Positions 17,510 to 27,900 of a DNA stretch of 64,000 bases are shown in pieces. Numbering within the stretch: position 1 is the first letter of the stretch; each line of letters opens with the position of its first letter. This DNA comes from Frigididesulfovibrio sp031553235 (GTDB lineage: Bacteria; Desulfobacterota; Desulfovibrionia; Desulfovibrionales; Desulfovibrionaceae): assembly GCA_031553235.1 (NCBI GenBank), contig JAVBLS010000006.1:30632-94631 (forward strand), read 5' to 3'. The position numbers and the translations under genes were made by a program. The notes under the pieces are model-generated. The model worked only from the letters and a program-made list of their open reading frames with translations, did no database searches and was not told the DNA's origin.

Positions 17510-18979
17510 ATGGACTTCGTCTCCCATCCCGTTCCGATGATCGCCGCCGGGCTGGACATTGCCTGCATCGCGGCCGTCCTTTTTCTGGAGCGCAAAAACC
17601 CGGCCTCGACTCTGGCCTGGATATTGGTGTTGCTCTTTCTGCCCTTTGTGGGCTTTGTGGCCTACATGGCCTTTGGCAGCGGCTTTCCGGTGCACAAGAA
17701 GAAACGTTTCAACGACAAGGCCTCCCGCGACGCGCTCTATGACAAGTACCTGGTCAAGTATCTGAACATTCCGTCCATCGAGGAACGCCGCCGAGCCGCA
17801 ACGCCCTCGCCCGTCACGCGCCTGATCCACTATCTCGATCGCGAAGGCAACGGCATTTACACCCCCGGGAACAATGCCGAGGTTTTCTATGATGGAAACG
17901 CCATGTTCGAGCGCATGAAGGCGGACATGCTCGGCGCGCGGCAACATATCCATCTGCTGTATTACATTTTCCGCAACGATCGCCTGGGACGGGAAATTCT
18001 GGCCATTCTGGAGCAAAAAGCCCGGGAAGGCGTCACGGTGCGCCTCATGTACGACGGCCTGGGCTCCCTCAAGTGGTTCAGCCGCATGTTCAGGCCCTTG
18101 AAAGAAGCCGGAGGCGAGGTGCTGGCCTTCTCGCCCGTCGTGTTCAACTTAAACCCCCATATACGCCTGAACTACCGCAACCATCGCAAAATCACGATTG
18201 TCGACGGACAGGTGGGCTATCTGGGCGGCATGAACGTGGGCGACGAGTATCTCGGCCGGTCCAAAAGGCTTTCCCCCTGGCGGGACACCCACCTGCGCCT
18301 CACCGGCCCGGCGGCCTGGTTCATCCAGGAGCGTTTTTTCATGGACTGGCTCCAGGGCAACCGCTCCGACCCCGAGCCCGCGCAACTCGTCAAGTACTTC
18401 CCGCCGCCCCTGCCGGCCGGGCCGGGAGAAGGCCTGGGCGTGCAAATCGTCTCTTCGGGCCCCGACACCCAGGAGCAGACCCCGATCAAAAGCGGCTTTC
18501 TGGCCATGATCTACAATGCGGTCGAAGAAATCCTCATCCAAACGCCCTACTTCACCCCGGACGACAGCTTTCTCGACGCCCTGCGCATCGCCGCCGGCTC
18601 AGGCGTCACGGTCAAACTCATGCTTCCGGACCGCAGCAACAACCCCCTGACCCATCAGGCCAACTTCGCCTATGCCCGCCAGGTGGCCGAATATGGCGTC
18701 CAGGTCTTTTTCTATCGCGGCTTCCTGCACGCCAAAACCATCACCTGCGACCGCCACGCCGTGAGCATCGGCAGCAGCAACATGGATATCCGCAGCTTCA
18801 GCCTCAATTTTGAAATCAATGCCTTCACCCACAACCAAGCATTTGCGGACAACCACGCCCGCCAATTTGATCTCGATCTGGCCAACTGCACCCGAGCCAC
18901 GCCCGCCTGGTTCCATGCGCGCGGCCCCCTGGCCAGGGGCATTTCCCGAGTGGCCAAGCTGTTCGCGCCGCTGATGTAG
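17510..18979 (+). CDS. cls: Cardiolipin synthase (phospholipase D superfamily)
   Basis: A 489-residue membrane enzyme. Two N-terminal transmembrane segments (about residues 8-28 and 36-58) precede two phospholipase-D domains. The HxKxxxxD motifs are HRKITIVDGQ near residue 224 and HAKTITCDRH near 407. It condenses two phosphatidylglycerol molecules to cardiolipin plus glycerol at the inner membrane. ATG 17510 begins the conserved first membrane segment; the frame is open to 17399 but those residues are unlike the family. No clear ribosome site is visible. Confidence 0.92.
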   Translation: MDFVSHPVPMIAAGLDIACIAAVLFLERKNPASTLAWILVLLFLPFVGFVAYMAFGSGFPVHKKKRFNDKASRDALYDKYLVKYLNIPSIEERRRAATPSPVTRLIHYLDREGNGIYTPGNNAEVFYDGNAMFERMKADMLGARQHIHLLYYIFRNDRLGREILAILEQKAREGVTVRLMYDGLGSLKWFSRMFRPLKEAGGEVLAFSPVVFNLNPHIRLNYRNHRKITIVDGQVGYLGGMNVGDEYLGRSKRLSPWRDTHLRLTGPAAWFIQERFFMDWLQGNRSDPEPAQLVKYFPPPLPAGPGEGLGVQIVSSGPDTQEQTPIKSGFLAMIYNAVEEILIQTPYFTPDDSFLDALRIAAGSGVTVKLMLPDRSNNPLTHQANFAYARQVAEYGVQVFFYRGFLHAKTITCDRHAVSIGSSNMDIRSFSLNFEINAFTHNQAFADNHARQFDLDLANCTRATPAWFHARGPLARGISRVAKLFAPLM

Positions 18980-19032
18980 GGCAAATGAACGGTGTGCTCA
19001 ACGCGGACATATAGATAAAGAGGGTTTGCAGA

Positions 19033-20196
19033 ATGTCATACCACGATTTTCCTTGGCAGAAAGGCTCTTCAGACAGCTTTGCCAAGCTTCTGGCCCTGTC
19101 GCTGCCGCCGCTGCAGGGCAAATCCGTTTTGGATGTCGGCTGCAACGAGGGCTACTTTTGCGGCTGGGCGGCATTTCAAAAAGCGGCGCTTGTGCACGGC
19201 ATCGATCGCGAATCGCGCTTTATCGAGCAGGCCCACAGCTGGTTCCCCTCCTGCACATTTTTTTGCAAAGACTGGACCGACCTTGGCCCCAGAAAGTATG
19301 ACCTGATTTTATGCCTCTCGGCTATACATTATGCGACGGATCAGGAGGCCTTGATCCATTTGCTCATGAGCAGGCTTGAGCCGGACGGCCTGCTGGTCCT
19401 TGAAGTCGGCGTGGCCGAGGGAGCCGCCGACGAGTTTGTGCCCATCGCGCGTTCGATGACCGCAGAAAATGACGACATACGTTTTTTTCCGACCTTTACC
19501 AAACTGCACGGCATGCTTGCCCCGTATGTTTTTAAATATATGGGGCAAAGCGTCATGCAGCAGGGAGATCCGCTGCCGCGCCACGTTGTTCACGTGCAGC
19601 ACAGGCGCCCTTTGGCCGTTCTGTTCATGGACGAACACTATTCCGGAAAGTCCGCCGTATCCAGGTCGCTTTTGCGGCAGGATATCTTCAGAATCTATGG
19701 GGAAATCGTATATCAAGGCATCCATGACGGGGAGATCGCCGCCGGCGCCGAACTGAAAAAGCACATCGGCTATGTCGAAGGCACAAAACATATGATGCCG
19801 CCCGCGATCACAACGGATATCTGTAAAGTCGGCCTGCTGCCGCAACTCGCCAAGATCTATTTTGCCATGGCCGGAAAGCGGGATTTCGTCCTTGAGCATT
19901 ACATCCCTCATCAGTACAGGCTGCAAATGGCCGAGCTCTGCAATGAGGCAGGCTACTTTGTCGTGGACGTCGCCCTGTTCGGCGCCCATCAAAAGGGCAA
20001 TTGGGTGACAAGACGCCCGGCGTACAGGCAGTATGAAGCCTATATGAAGTATCTCAAGCAGATCTGCAACATTGACGAGGAGGCCTACCTCGCGGCAAAC
20101 CCCGATGTCGCGCTGGCTGTGGCCGAAGGCAAGCTGCCGGACGCCACCTACCACTACCGGCATTTTGGCAGGCGGGAGAACAGAAAGCTGCGCTAG
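19033..20196 (+). CDS. SAM-dependent methyltransferase fused to a P-loop-like kinase domain
   Basis: A 387-residue protein. Residues 1-165 form a class I methyltransferase (motif I VLDVGCNEGYF near residue 32, motif IV YDLILCLSAIHYATD, post-motif GLLVLEVG). After a linker, residues 190-330 look like a P-loop kinase: DEHYSGKSAVSRSLL is a degenerate Walker A, and DFVLEHYIPHQYR resembles a Walker B region. The C-terminus has DEEAYLAANPDVALAVAEG, then YHYRHFGRRENR, a motif common in surface-polysaccharide modifying proteins. It may modify a glycan or lipid. The GC content seems lower than its neighbours. A family-III repeat begins at its stop codon. Confidence 0.75.
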   Translation: MSYHDFPWQKGSSDSFAKLLALSLPPLQGKSVLDVGCNEGYFCGWAAFQKAALVHGIDRESRFIEQAHSWFPSCTFFCKDWTDLGPRKYDLILCLSAIHYATDQEALIHLLMSRLEPDGLLVLEVGVAEGAADEFVPIARSMTAENDDIRFFPTFTKLHGMLAPYVFKYMGQSVMQQGDPLPRHVVHVQHRRPLAVLFMDEHYSGKSAVSRSLLRQDIFRIYGEIVYQGIHDGEIAAGAELKKHIGYVEGTKHMMPPAITTDICKVGLLPQLAKIYFAMAGKRDFVLEHYIPHQYRLQMAELCNEAGYFVVDVALFGAHQKGNWVTRRPAYRQYEAYMKYLKQICNIDEEAYLAANPDVALAVAEGKLPDATYHYRHFGRRENRKLR

Positions 20197-20274
20197 AGCA
20201 ATTTTACAATGAAATTGGCTATGAAACCATACTGCCGACGGACTTTTGACCGAGCCCGCAAGCAAATGCGGGCT
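20194..20274 (+). repeat. Family III palindromic repeat, copy after the methyltransferase gene
   Basis: Starting inside the TAG stop codon, it reads GAGCAATTTTACAATGAAATTGGCT (given here in two pieces: a GCAATTT stem, then its partner AAATTG), CTATGAAACCATACTGCC and GACGGACTTTTGACCGAG. It ends in an AGCCCGC/GCGGGCT hairpin (20253-20259 with 20268-20274). It aligns with 38589-38711 (reverse complement) and the first part of 43745. The remainder to 20385 is hairpin-rich and non-coding. Confidence 0.75.
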
Positions 20275-20385
20275 GCGAAGGCCGCTGGGCCGGCGGCACT
20301 GCCGGGGAATCGAGAGTATACTCCGTGTGGTCACCGGCTGCAGCCCGCTTGCGCGTCCGCCGGAGCAGATGAACGCTCTGAAGCG

Positions 20386-21873
20386 CTACTTCTCCGGCAG
20401 GCCGCTGCCGTCGGCGGCAAACCCGCTTGTATCCCAGCCCCCGCCCAGGGCGCGAATCAGCGAAACAGCGGCCGCATAGCGCGAGGCGCGCAATTGTTCC
20501 ACGGCCACCGCGTCGGTCAGGGCCGTGGCCTGGGCCGTAACCACGGAAACATAGGTCACCGTGCCCGCGCGGTACTGGTTCAGCAGCATGGTTTCCGCGT
20601 CGCGTGCGGCCGCCAGGGCTTCCGCCTGCCGGGCCTCCTGCTCTTCCAACAGGCGCACGGAGACCAGGGCGTCTTCCACATCGGAAAAGGCCTGGAGCAC
20701 GGTCTGGCGATAAGAAGCGACGTAGGCCTCCCAGGTCGATCGGGCCTGCTCGGTACGGGCGATCAGGGCTCCGCCCTGGAACAGGGTCATGGCCACGGAC
20801 GGCCCCAAGGACCAGATCTCATTGGGCACGCTGAACCACCTGCGGAAGGACGAGCTTTCGTAGCCCCCGCCGATGCCGAAGCTGAAGGCCGGGAAGTAGG
20901 CGCTTTCGGCTACGCCGATGGCCGCGTTGGCGGCCATGACCTGGCGCTCGGCCTCGGCCACGTCGGGCCGGCGCTCCAGCAGACCGGCCGGGAGCCCCGT
21001 GTCGATGCTCGGCAGCTTGGCGGTGATCCCGCGCGGCTCCAGATGGAAATCGGCCGGGGGGCGGCCCACCAGCACCGCAACGGCATGCTCGGTCTGGGCG
21101 CGCTGCATGCGGGCATCCACCAACTGGGCCTCGGCGGCCTTCAGTTGTTCCCTGGCCTGAGCCACGTCGGCGCGGGTGACCGTGCCCGCCCGGTACTGGT
21201 TTTCGGTGATGCGCAACGAACGCTCATAGGCCGTGACCGTTCGTCCGTAGAGTTCGATGACCGCATCCAGCCCGCGCACCTGGAAATAGTTCAGGGCCAG
21301 TTCCGCGCGCATGCTCAAAAGCACCGCGCCGAGATCCGCGGCCTGGGCTTCGGCCTGGGCCGTGGCTCCCTCCACGCTGCGGCGCGTGCCGCCCCAGATG
21401 TCCGGCTCCCAGCTTGCCTGCATGCCGGCGCTGTAGGTGTTACCCAAGGGCTCTGCGCCCAATATGCCGCTACCGCCGTCCCTGCCCCGACTGAACGAAC
21501 CGCTCAGGCTGAGCACCGGGAAAAAAGCGGCTCTGGCCTCGCGCACCTGAGCCCGGGCGGTACGCAGATTGGCCAGGCTGACCTGGACATTCTGGTTGGC
21601 CCGGCCCAGTTCTTCCATCAGGGCCGAGAGTTCCGGGTCGGCAAAACTTTGCCACCAGGGGCCGCTGTCGGGCCTGCCGGGCGCGGCAAGCCGCCAGTCG
21701 ACGGTCTGCGCGGCCTCGGAAGCCGGCGCGGCTTCTTTGTAAGCCGTCGGGGTGGGTGTGGTCGGACGTTGGTAGTCCGGCCCCACGGCACAGCCGGACG
21801 GCAGCAGAAGAGCGGCGCACAGCAGGCAGACAAGGCCCGCCGAGGTAGAGCGAAAACAGCCGGCGCACATCAT
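20386..21873 (-). CDS. NodT/OprM-type outer-membrane efflux lipoprotein
   Basis: A 495-residue TolC-like channel. The lipobox LLLPSGC gives an acylated Cys at about residue 28, followed by AVGPDYQRP, the hallmark of the NodT family. Two homologous halves contain long helices and AGTVTRADVAQAREQL and AGTVTYVSVVTAQ repeats. It forms a trimeric outer-membrane duct for the adjacent RND pump. Start ATG 21873 has GGAG 5 bases upstream and overlaps the RND gene stop by 4 bases (ATGA), showing translational coupling. It is the last gene of the efflux operon. Confidence 0.93.
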   Translation of the reverse strand: MMCAGCFRSTSAGLVCLLCAALLLPSGCAVGPDYQRPTTPTPTAYKEAAPASEAAQTVDWRLAAPGRPDSGPWWQSFADPELSALMEELGRANQNVQVSLANLRTARAQVREARAAFFPVLSLSGSFSRGRDGGSGILGAEPLGNTYSAGMQASWEPDIWGGTRRSVEGATAQAEAQAADLGAVLLSMRAELALNYFQVRGLDAVIELYGRTVTAYERSLRITENQYRAGTVTRADVAQAREQLKAAEAQLVDARMQRAQTEHAVAVLVGRPPADFHLEPRGITAKLPSIDTGLPAGLLERRPDVAEAERQVMAANAAIGVAESAYFPAFSFGIGGGYESSSFRRWFSVPNEIWSLGPSVAMTLFQGGALIARTEQARSTWEAYVASYRQTVLQAFSDVEDALVSVRLLEEQEARQAEALAAARDAETMLLNQYRAGTVTYVSVVTAQATALTDAVAVEQLRASRYAAAVSLIRALGGGWDTSGFAADGSGLPEK

Positions 21874-24800
21874 GATTGCTCCTGTGAATCCAATACTTTT
21901 TCAATGGGCCGGGAACCGGCGCGACGCCGGGCGAACCAGACGTTGACGCGGTCCAGGTACAGATAAATGACCGGGGTGGTATACAAGGTAAGCAACTGGC
22001 TCATGACCAGCCCGCCGATGATTGAAACCCCCAGCGGCCGGCGCAGTTCCGAACCGTCCCCGAAACCTATGGCCAGGGGTACGGCCCCCAAAATGGCGGC
22101 CATGGTGGTCATGAGGATGGGCCGAAAGCGCAGCACGCAGGCCTTGGCAATGGCCTCCTCGGAACTTAAGTGCTCGTTGCGCTCGGCCGTGATCGCGAAA
22201 TCCACCAGCAGGATGGCGTTCTTCTTCACGATGCCCGCCAGCAGCAACACGCCGATCAGGGCGATGATCGAAAAATCCATGCCGCACAGACGCAAGGCCA
22301 GCAACGCGCCGATGCCCGCCGGCGGCAGAGTGGAAAGGATGGTGATCGGGTGGACGCAGCTTTCATAGAGTATCCCGAGCACTATGAACAGGCAGATCAG
22401 GGCGGTGAGAATCAGCTGCGGTTCCGTGCGCAACGACTCCTGAAAGACCTTGGCCGTGCCCTGGAACCCGGTGCGGATGGAGGCCGGCAGGCGCAGTTCG
22501 CGCCGAATTTCTTCAATGCGCGCTGTGGCTTGAGACAGAGAGGCATCGGGCGCCAAGTTGAAGGAAATGGTCACGGCCGCGCTCAAACCCTGGTGGCTCA
22601 CGCTCACCGGGGTGTGGCCGGTGGAAAAGGCGGCAAAAGACTTGAGCGGCACGAGGGTGCCGTTTTTTGAGGGCACATAGACCGAGTCCAGCCCCTCCGG
22701 CCCCTGGGTGCGGCTTGGTTCGGAGACCAGCACCACCCGGTACTGGTTGCGGGCCCGGTACATGACCGCCGGTTGGGCCTGGCCGAAGGCGTTTTCCAGG
22801 GCCGTGTCCACGTCGGCTATGCTCACCCCCAGGCGGGCGGCCGAAGCCCGGTCCACATCCACCCAAGATTCCAGGCCCCGGTCCTGGATGTCGCTGCTGA
22901 CGTCCTTGAAGAGCGGATCGACCACCAGGGCATCCTGCATTTTTTGCGACCAGTCGCGCAGTACGTCCAGATCGTCGGCCTGCATGGTGTACTGGTAGGT
23001 CGCGCGCGAGGAACGCCCGCCCACCCGGATATCCTGCACGGAAGTCATGAACAGTTGCGCACCGGGGTCTGCGGTGACCTTGGGCCGCAGGCGGGCAATG
23101 ATCTGGTCGGCCGTGGCGTCACGCTCGCTGAGCGGCTTCAAGCCGATGGAGACAAAGGCCGTGCTGCTGCTTGAGCCGGTAAAACCGGCCACCGAGGCCA
23201 CAGCGGGGTCTTGCCCGGCAATGTCCATGAGACGCTTCAGTTTCGTCCGCAGGGTCTGGAAGGAGATGCTCTGGTCCGCGCGCAATGATCCGTGGATCAG
23301 CCCGGTATCCTGTTCCGGGAAAAAGCCCTTGGGCACCACGATATACAAAGCCACGGTCAGAGCGACGATGCCGAACCAAAGCAGCAAAACAAAACGTCTG
23401 TGCCGCAGCACCCAACGCAGACTCACCGCATAGCGATCGCGCAGACGGGCCAGGTGGGCGCCAAACACACCGGGGCCGTCCGAGGCCCCCGCACCTTTGC
23501 CCCGCAACGCGGCGCCGGTCGGCTGCAAAAGCCGGCTGCAGAGCATGGGCGTAAGGGTCAGCGAGAGCATCAGGGAGGCGGCAATGGCCAGCGACAAGGT
23601 GACCGCGAACTCCCGAAACAGCCGGCCCACCATGCCCTGCATGAGCAGGATGGGAATGAACACGGCCACCAGGGACAAGCTGATGGAAAATACCGTGAAG
23701 CCCACCTCGTCGGCTCCGGTAAGCGCGGCCTTCATCGGCGAAAGGCCGTTTTCCATGTGTCGGCTGATGTTTTCCAGCACCACGATGGCGTCGTCCACCA
23801 CAAAGCCGGTGGCCACGGCCAGGGCCATGAGCGAGAGGTTGTCCAGAGAAAAGCCGCACAGGTACATGCCCGCGAAGGTGCCGATGAGCGAGGCCCCGAT
23901 GGCCGCGGCCGGGATGATCGTGGCCCGCACCCCGCCCAGAAAAAAGAACACTACCAGAATGACCAGACCGACCGAAAGCCACAGCGTGCGGGTGACCTCA
24001 TGCAGCGAGGCCCGGATGGTCACGGTATGGTCGAACACCCGGCGCATCTCCACGTTGGGCGGGATGATGCTCTGCAGGCGCGGCAGCATGGCGTTCACCG
24101 CATCCACGGTGGAGATGATGTTGGCGCCGGGCTTGCGGTAGATCACCAGCATCACGGCCGGCTTGCCGTCGGCGAAGCCGGCGTTGTTGATGTCCTGCAC
24201 CGAATCCCGCACCGTAGCCACATTCGCAAGCCGTACCGGCGAGTTGTTTTTCCAGGCCACAATCAACGGGGCGTAATCGGCGGCCGAGCTCGTCTTGTCG
24301 TCGGAGGACAACAGCAGTTGCCGGCCGTCGCCTTCCAGTGTGCCCAAGGGAATGCTCGGGGTGCGGTTTTTCAGGGCCGTGGCCACCTGGGCCATGCTTA
24401 CGCCGTAGGAGTGCAGACGGGCGGTATCCATTTCCACCCGCACGGCCGGGAGCGAACCGCCGCCCACGTCCACCTCGCCCACGCCGGACACCTGGGCGAC
24501 TTTCTGGGCCAGGATGGTCGAGGCCAGATCATAGAGCTTTTCCGGAAAGACCGTGTCGGACGTCAGGGCCACCAGCATGATCGGCGCATCGGCCGGGTTG
24601 ACCTGCTTGTAGGTGGGGTTGTTGGGCAGGTTTGCCGGCAGGTCGCTCATGGCCGCGTCGATGGCCGCCTGCACGTCGCGCGAGGCGCCGTCGATGTTCC
24701 GGTTCAGATCGAACTGGATGGTGATGCGGGTCTGCCCCAGGGTGCTGGAAGAGGTCATCTCGGTGATGCCCGCAATGCTGCCGATGGACCGTTCAAGCGG

Positions 24801-24995
24801 CGCGGCCACGGAAGTGGCCATGGTTTTGGGCCCCGCGCCGGGGAGCTTGGCGGTGACCGAGATGGTGGGAAAGTCGACCTGCGGCAAAGGAGCCACCGGC
24901 AACAGCCCATAGGCGACCGCCCCGGCCGCGCACAAGGCTACGGTCAGCAGGGTGGTGGCCACAGGCCGTTTGATGAAGCCGGCGGAAATGCCCAT
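21870..24995 (-). CDS. RND multidrug efflux transporter, MdtC-like subunit
   Basis: A 1041-residue HAE1-type RND transporter with twelve transmembrane segments and two large periplasmic loops. The N-terminus FIKRPVATTLLTVALCAAGAV is MdtC-like. GFVVDDAIVVLENISRHME in TM4 holds the proton-relay Asp residues, and GIVKKNAILLVDFA in TM10 the Lys/Asn partners. It exports lipophilic compounds such as bile salts or drugs, driven by protons, as a hetero-oligomer with the neighbouring MdtB-like protein. Start ATG 24995 follows AGGGGA and overlaps the end of the previous gene region by spacing of one base. Confidence 0.93.
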   Translation of the reverse strand: MGISAGFIKRPVATTLLTVALCAAGAVAYGLLPVAPLPQVDFPTISVTAKLPGAGPKTMATSVAAPLERSIGSIAGITEMTSSSTLGQTRITIQFDLNRNIDGASRDVQAAIDAAMSDLPANLPNNPTYKQVNPADAPIMLVALTSDTVFPEKLYDLASTILAQKVAQVSGVGEVDVGGGSLPAVRVEMDTARLHSYGVSMAQVATALKNRTPSIPLGTLEGDGRQLLLSSDDKTSSAADYAPLIVAWKNNSPVRLANVATVRDSVQDINNAGFADGKPAVMLVIYRKPGANIISTVDAVNAMLPRLQSIIPPNVEMRRVFDHTVTIRASLHEVTRTLWLSVGLVILVVFFFLGGVRATIIPAAAIGASLIGTFAGMYLCGFSLDNLSLMALAVATGFVVDDAIVVLENISRHMENGLSPMKAALTGADEVGFTVFSISLSLVAVFIPILLMQGMVGRLFREFAVTLSLAIAASLMLSLTLTPMLCSRLLQPTGAALRGKGAGASDGPGVFGAHLARLRDRYAVSLRWVLRHRRFVLLLWFGIVALTVALYIVVPKGFFPEQDTGLIHGSLRADQSISFQTLRTKLKRLMDIAGQDPAVASVAGFTGSSSSTAFVSIGLKPLSERDATADQIIARLRPKVTADPGAQLFMTSVQDIRVGGRSSRATYQYTMQADDLDVLRDWSQKMQDALVVDPLFKDVSSDIQDRGLESWVDVDRASAARLGVSIADVDTALENAFGQAQPAVMYRARNQYRVVLVSEPSRTQGPEGLDSVYVPSKNGTLVPLKSFAAFSTGHTPVSVSHQGLSAAVTISFNLAPDASLSQATARIEEIRRELRLPASIRTGFQGTAKVFQESLRTEPQLILTALICLFIVLGILYESCVHPITILSTLPPAGIGALLALRLCGMDFSIIALIGVLLLAGIVKKNAILLVDFAITAERNEHLSSEEAIAKACVLRFRPILMTTMAAILGAVPLAIGFGDGSELRRPLGVSIIGGLVMSQLLTLYTTPVIYLYLDRVNVWFARRRAGSRPIEKVLDSQEQS

Positions 24996-24996
24996 G

Positions 24997-27900
24997 TCAT
25001 TTCCCCTGCCCTGTGGCTTTCGGCCGCTGCCGTTTGACGGCGTGCAGCTGCCGGCGCCTTCTCGAGGCGACGCGCAGCCGCCGGCGGTTGCCGGAGACAA
25101 AGCGCCGACCGGCGATCGAGAGCCTGTCAAAGGCCAGATAAATCACCGGCGTGGTGAAGAGCGTGAGCACCTGGCTGAACAACAGCCCGCCGACCATGGT
25201 CAGGCCCAGGGGGTTGCGCAGCTCCGAGCCCATGCCCGTGCCGAGCATCAACGGCAGAGCCCCGAACAGGGCGGCCATGGTGGTCATCAGAATGGGCCGG
25301 AAGCGTTGCAGGCAGGCCTGGTGGATGGCCTCCAGCGGGGTTTTGCCCTCATCGCGCTCGGCGGCCAGGGCGAAGTCGACCATCATAATCGCGTTTTTCT
25401 TGACGATGCCGATGAGCAGGATCAAGCCGATAATCGAGACCACATCCAGAGAAAGCCCTTTGAACATCAGGGCCAGCAAGGCCCCCACCCCGGCCGAGGG
25501 CAGGGTGGAAAGAATGGTCACGGGGTGGAGATAGCTTTCGTAGAGCACCCCCAGCACGATGTAAACCGCGAACACCGCCGCCAGAAGGAGCCAGGCCGTG
25601 CCGCCCAGAGAAGATTGAAAAGCCGCGGCCGCGCCCTGAAAGGTGATTTGCACCGTGGGCGGCAGATGAATGCGCCCGGCCGCCTCGTTCACCGCGCTCA
25701 CGGCCCGCTCCAGGGAAACGCCGGGCTTCAGGTTGAAGGAGATGTTCGCGGCCGAAAACTGCCCGTGCCGGACAACCACCGGCGGGGCCGGGCGTTCTTC
25801 GAGCCGGGCGAAAGCACTCAGGAGCACGGGCCGGCCCGAAGCGCTCGGCACATAGATGTCGTTCAGGGCCGCCGGTCCGCTTCTGAAGGCGCTCGGCACT
25901 TCCAGCACCACCCGGTACTGGTTGGATTCCGCGAAGATGGTGGAAACCTGCCGCTGGCCGAAGGCCGTATAGAGCGAATTGTCCACGTCGGCCATGGTCA
26001 CGCCCAGACGCGCGGCGCTGTCTTTATCGACGCGCAGATAGGCCTGCAGCCCGTCGCCCGGCAGCCCTCCGGACACGTCGGCCAGGTCCGGGCTTTGGCG
26101 CATGGCGGCCATCAGGCGCGGCGCCCACAGGTCCAGGTCTTCCGCGCGCACCGAGTCTATGGTGAAGGAGTATCGGGCCCGGCCCACGTCGGCGTCGATG
26201 GTCAGATCCTGCACCGGCTGCAGGTACAGGGAGATGCCGGGCAAGGCCGCCAGCCGTTCGTGCAGGCGGGCAATGACCGCCGGGGCACGCTCCCGTTGGT
26301 CCAGGGGCTTCAAATTAATCAGCATGCGCCCGGAGTTCAGGGTGGTGTTCACCCCGTCCACGCCGATGAACGACGACAGGCTCTCCACGGCAGGATCCTG
26401 CAAAACCGTGTCGGCCACCTGCCTCTGCAGGGTGGACATGCCGGCGAAGGAAACCGTGCGCTGGGCCACGGTAATGCCCTGCAGCACACCGGTATCCTGC
26501 TCCGGCAAAAAGCCTTTGGGCACGACGATATACAACCACACGCTCAGCCCCAGGGTGAACACGGCGATCAACAGGGTCAGACCCTGCCGGCGAAAAACCC
26601 ATTGCAGGCCCCGGTCATAGGCGGCCACGGCACGATCGAAAAACGCGGTCAGCAGGCGGGCAACGTGCCCTTCCTTATGCTCGTCGCGCAGCAGCGAGGC
26701 GCACATCATCGGCGTGAGCGTGAGGGAAACAACGGCCGAAAGCAGGATGGAAAAGGCCAGGGTGACCGCGAACTCCCGAAACAGTCTGCCGACCACGTCG
26801 CGCATGAAGAGCAGCGGAATAAGCACGGCCACCAGGGAAAAAGTCAGTGAAATGATGGTGAAACCGATCTGCTGCGCCCCTTTCAGGGCCGCCTCCCGCG
26901 GCGGCAGACCCATCTCCCGGTAGCGGCTGATATTTTCAATAACCACAATGGCGTCGTCCACCACAAAGCCGGTGGCAATGGCCAGGGACATGAGGGTCAG
27001 ATTGTTCAGGGAGAAACCGGCCAGGTACATTACCCCGAAGGAGCCCACCAGAGAAAGGGGCACGGCCACCGTGGGAATGATCGTGGCCCGCCAATTGTGC
27101 AAAAAGAGAAAGGTCACCAGGGCCACCAGCACGACGGACAGAATCAGTTCAAACTGCACATCGTCCACCGAAGCCTGAATGGTCACGGTACGGTCGGTGA
27201 GCACCGAGATGTGGGCCGCGGCCGGCAGAGAGCGACGCAACGTGGGCAAAAGATCTTTCACGGTCTGCGCCGTTTGCAGCACATTGGCCCCGGGCTGGCG
27301 TTGCACGTTCAGCAACACGGCCTGAGTCTTGTTCACCCAGGCGCGCAGACGGGCGTCTTCGGGCCCGCGCTCCACTTCAGCCACATCCCTCAGATGCACG
27401 GCCGTGCCGTTATTGTAGCCGATCACCAGATCCAGGTAGTCCCGGGGATTGAGCAACCTGTCGTTCACGTCAATGGTGAAGGCGCGCCGGGAACCGTCAA
27501 AACTGCCTTTGGCCTGGTTGATGTTGGCGTCGCCGATGGCCGCGCGCACGTCTTCGAGGGTCAGCCCGCGAGCGGACAAAGCCGTGGGGTTGACCTGCAC
27601 CCGCACGGCCGGGCGCTGTCCGCCGCTCATGGTCACCAAACCCACCCCGTTGACCTGGGAGATTTTCGGGGCCAGGCGGGTGTCGGCGTAGTCGGAAAGC
27701 TCGGCGATGGAAAGGCTCGGCGAGGTGATCGCCAGGGTGAGGATGGGCGGGTCGGCCGGGTTGACCTTATTGTACGTGGGCGGGGTCGGCAGATCGGCGG
27801 GCAACAGGTTGTTGGCCGCGTTGATGGCCGCCTGCACTTCCTGCACGGCCACGTCCAGGGGCACGTCCAGGGAAAACAGCAGGGTAATCACCGAGTGCCC

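Noticed and set aside
23292..25037. A 581-codon plus-strand open frame
   Set aside because: It is antisense to the RND transporter genes and shows only His/Gly/Arg-rich shadow composition.
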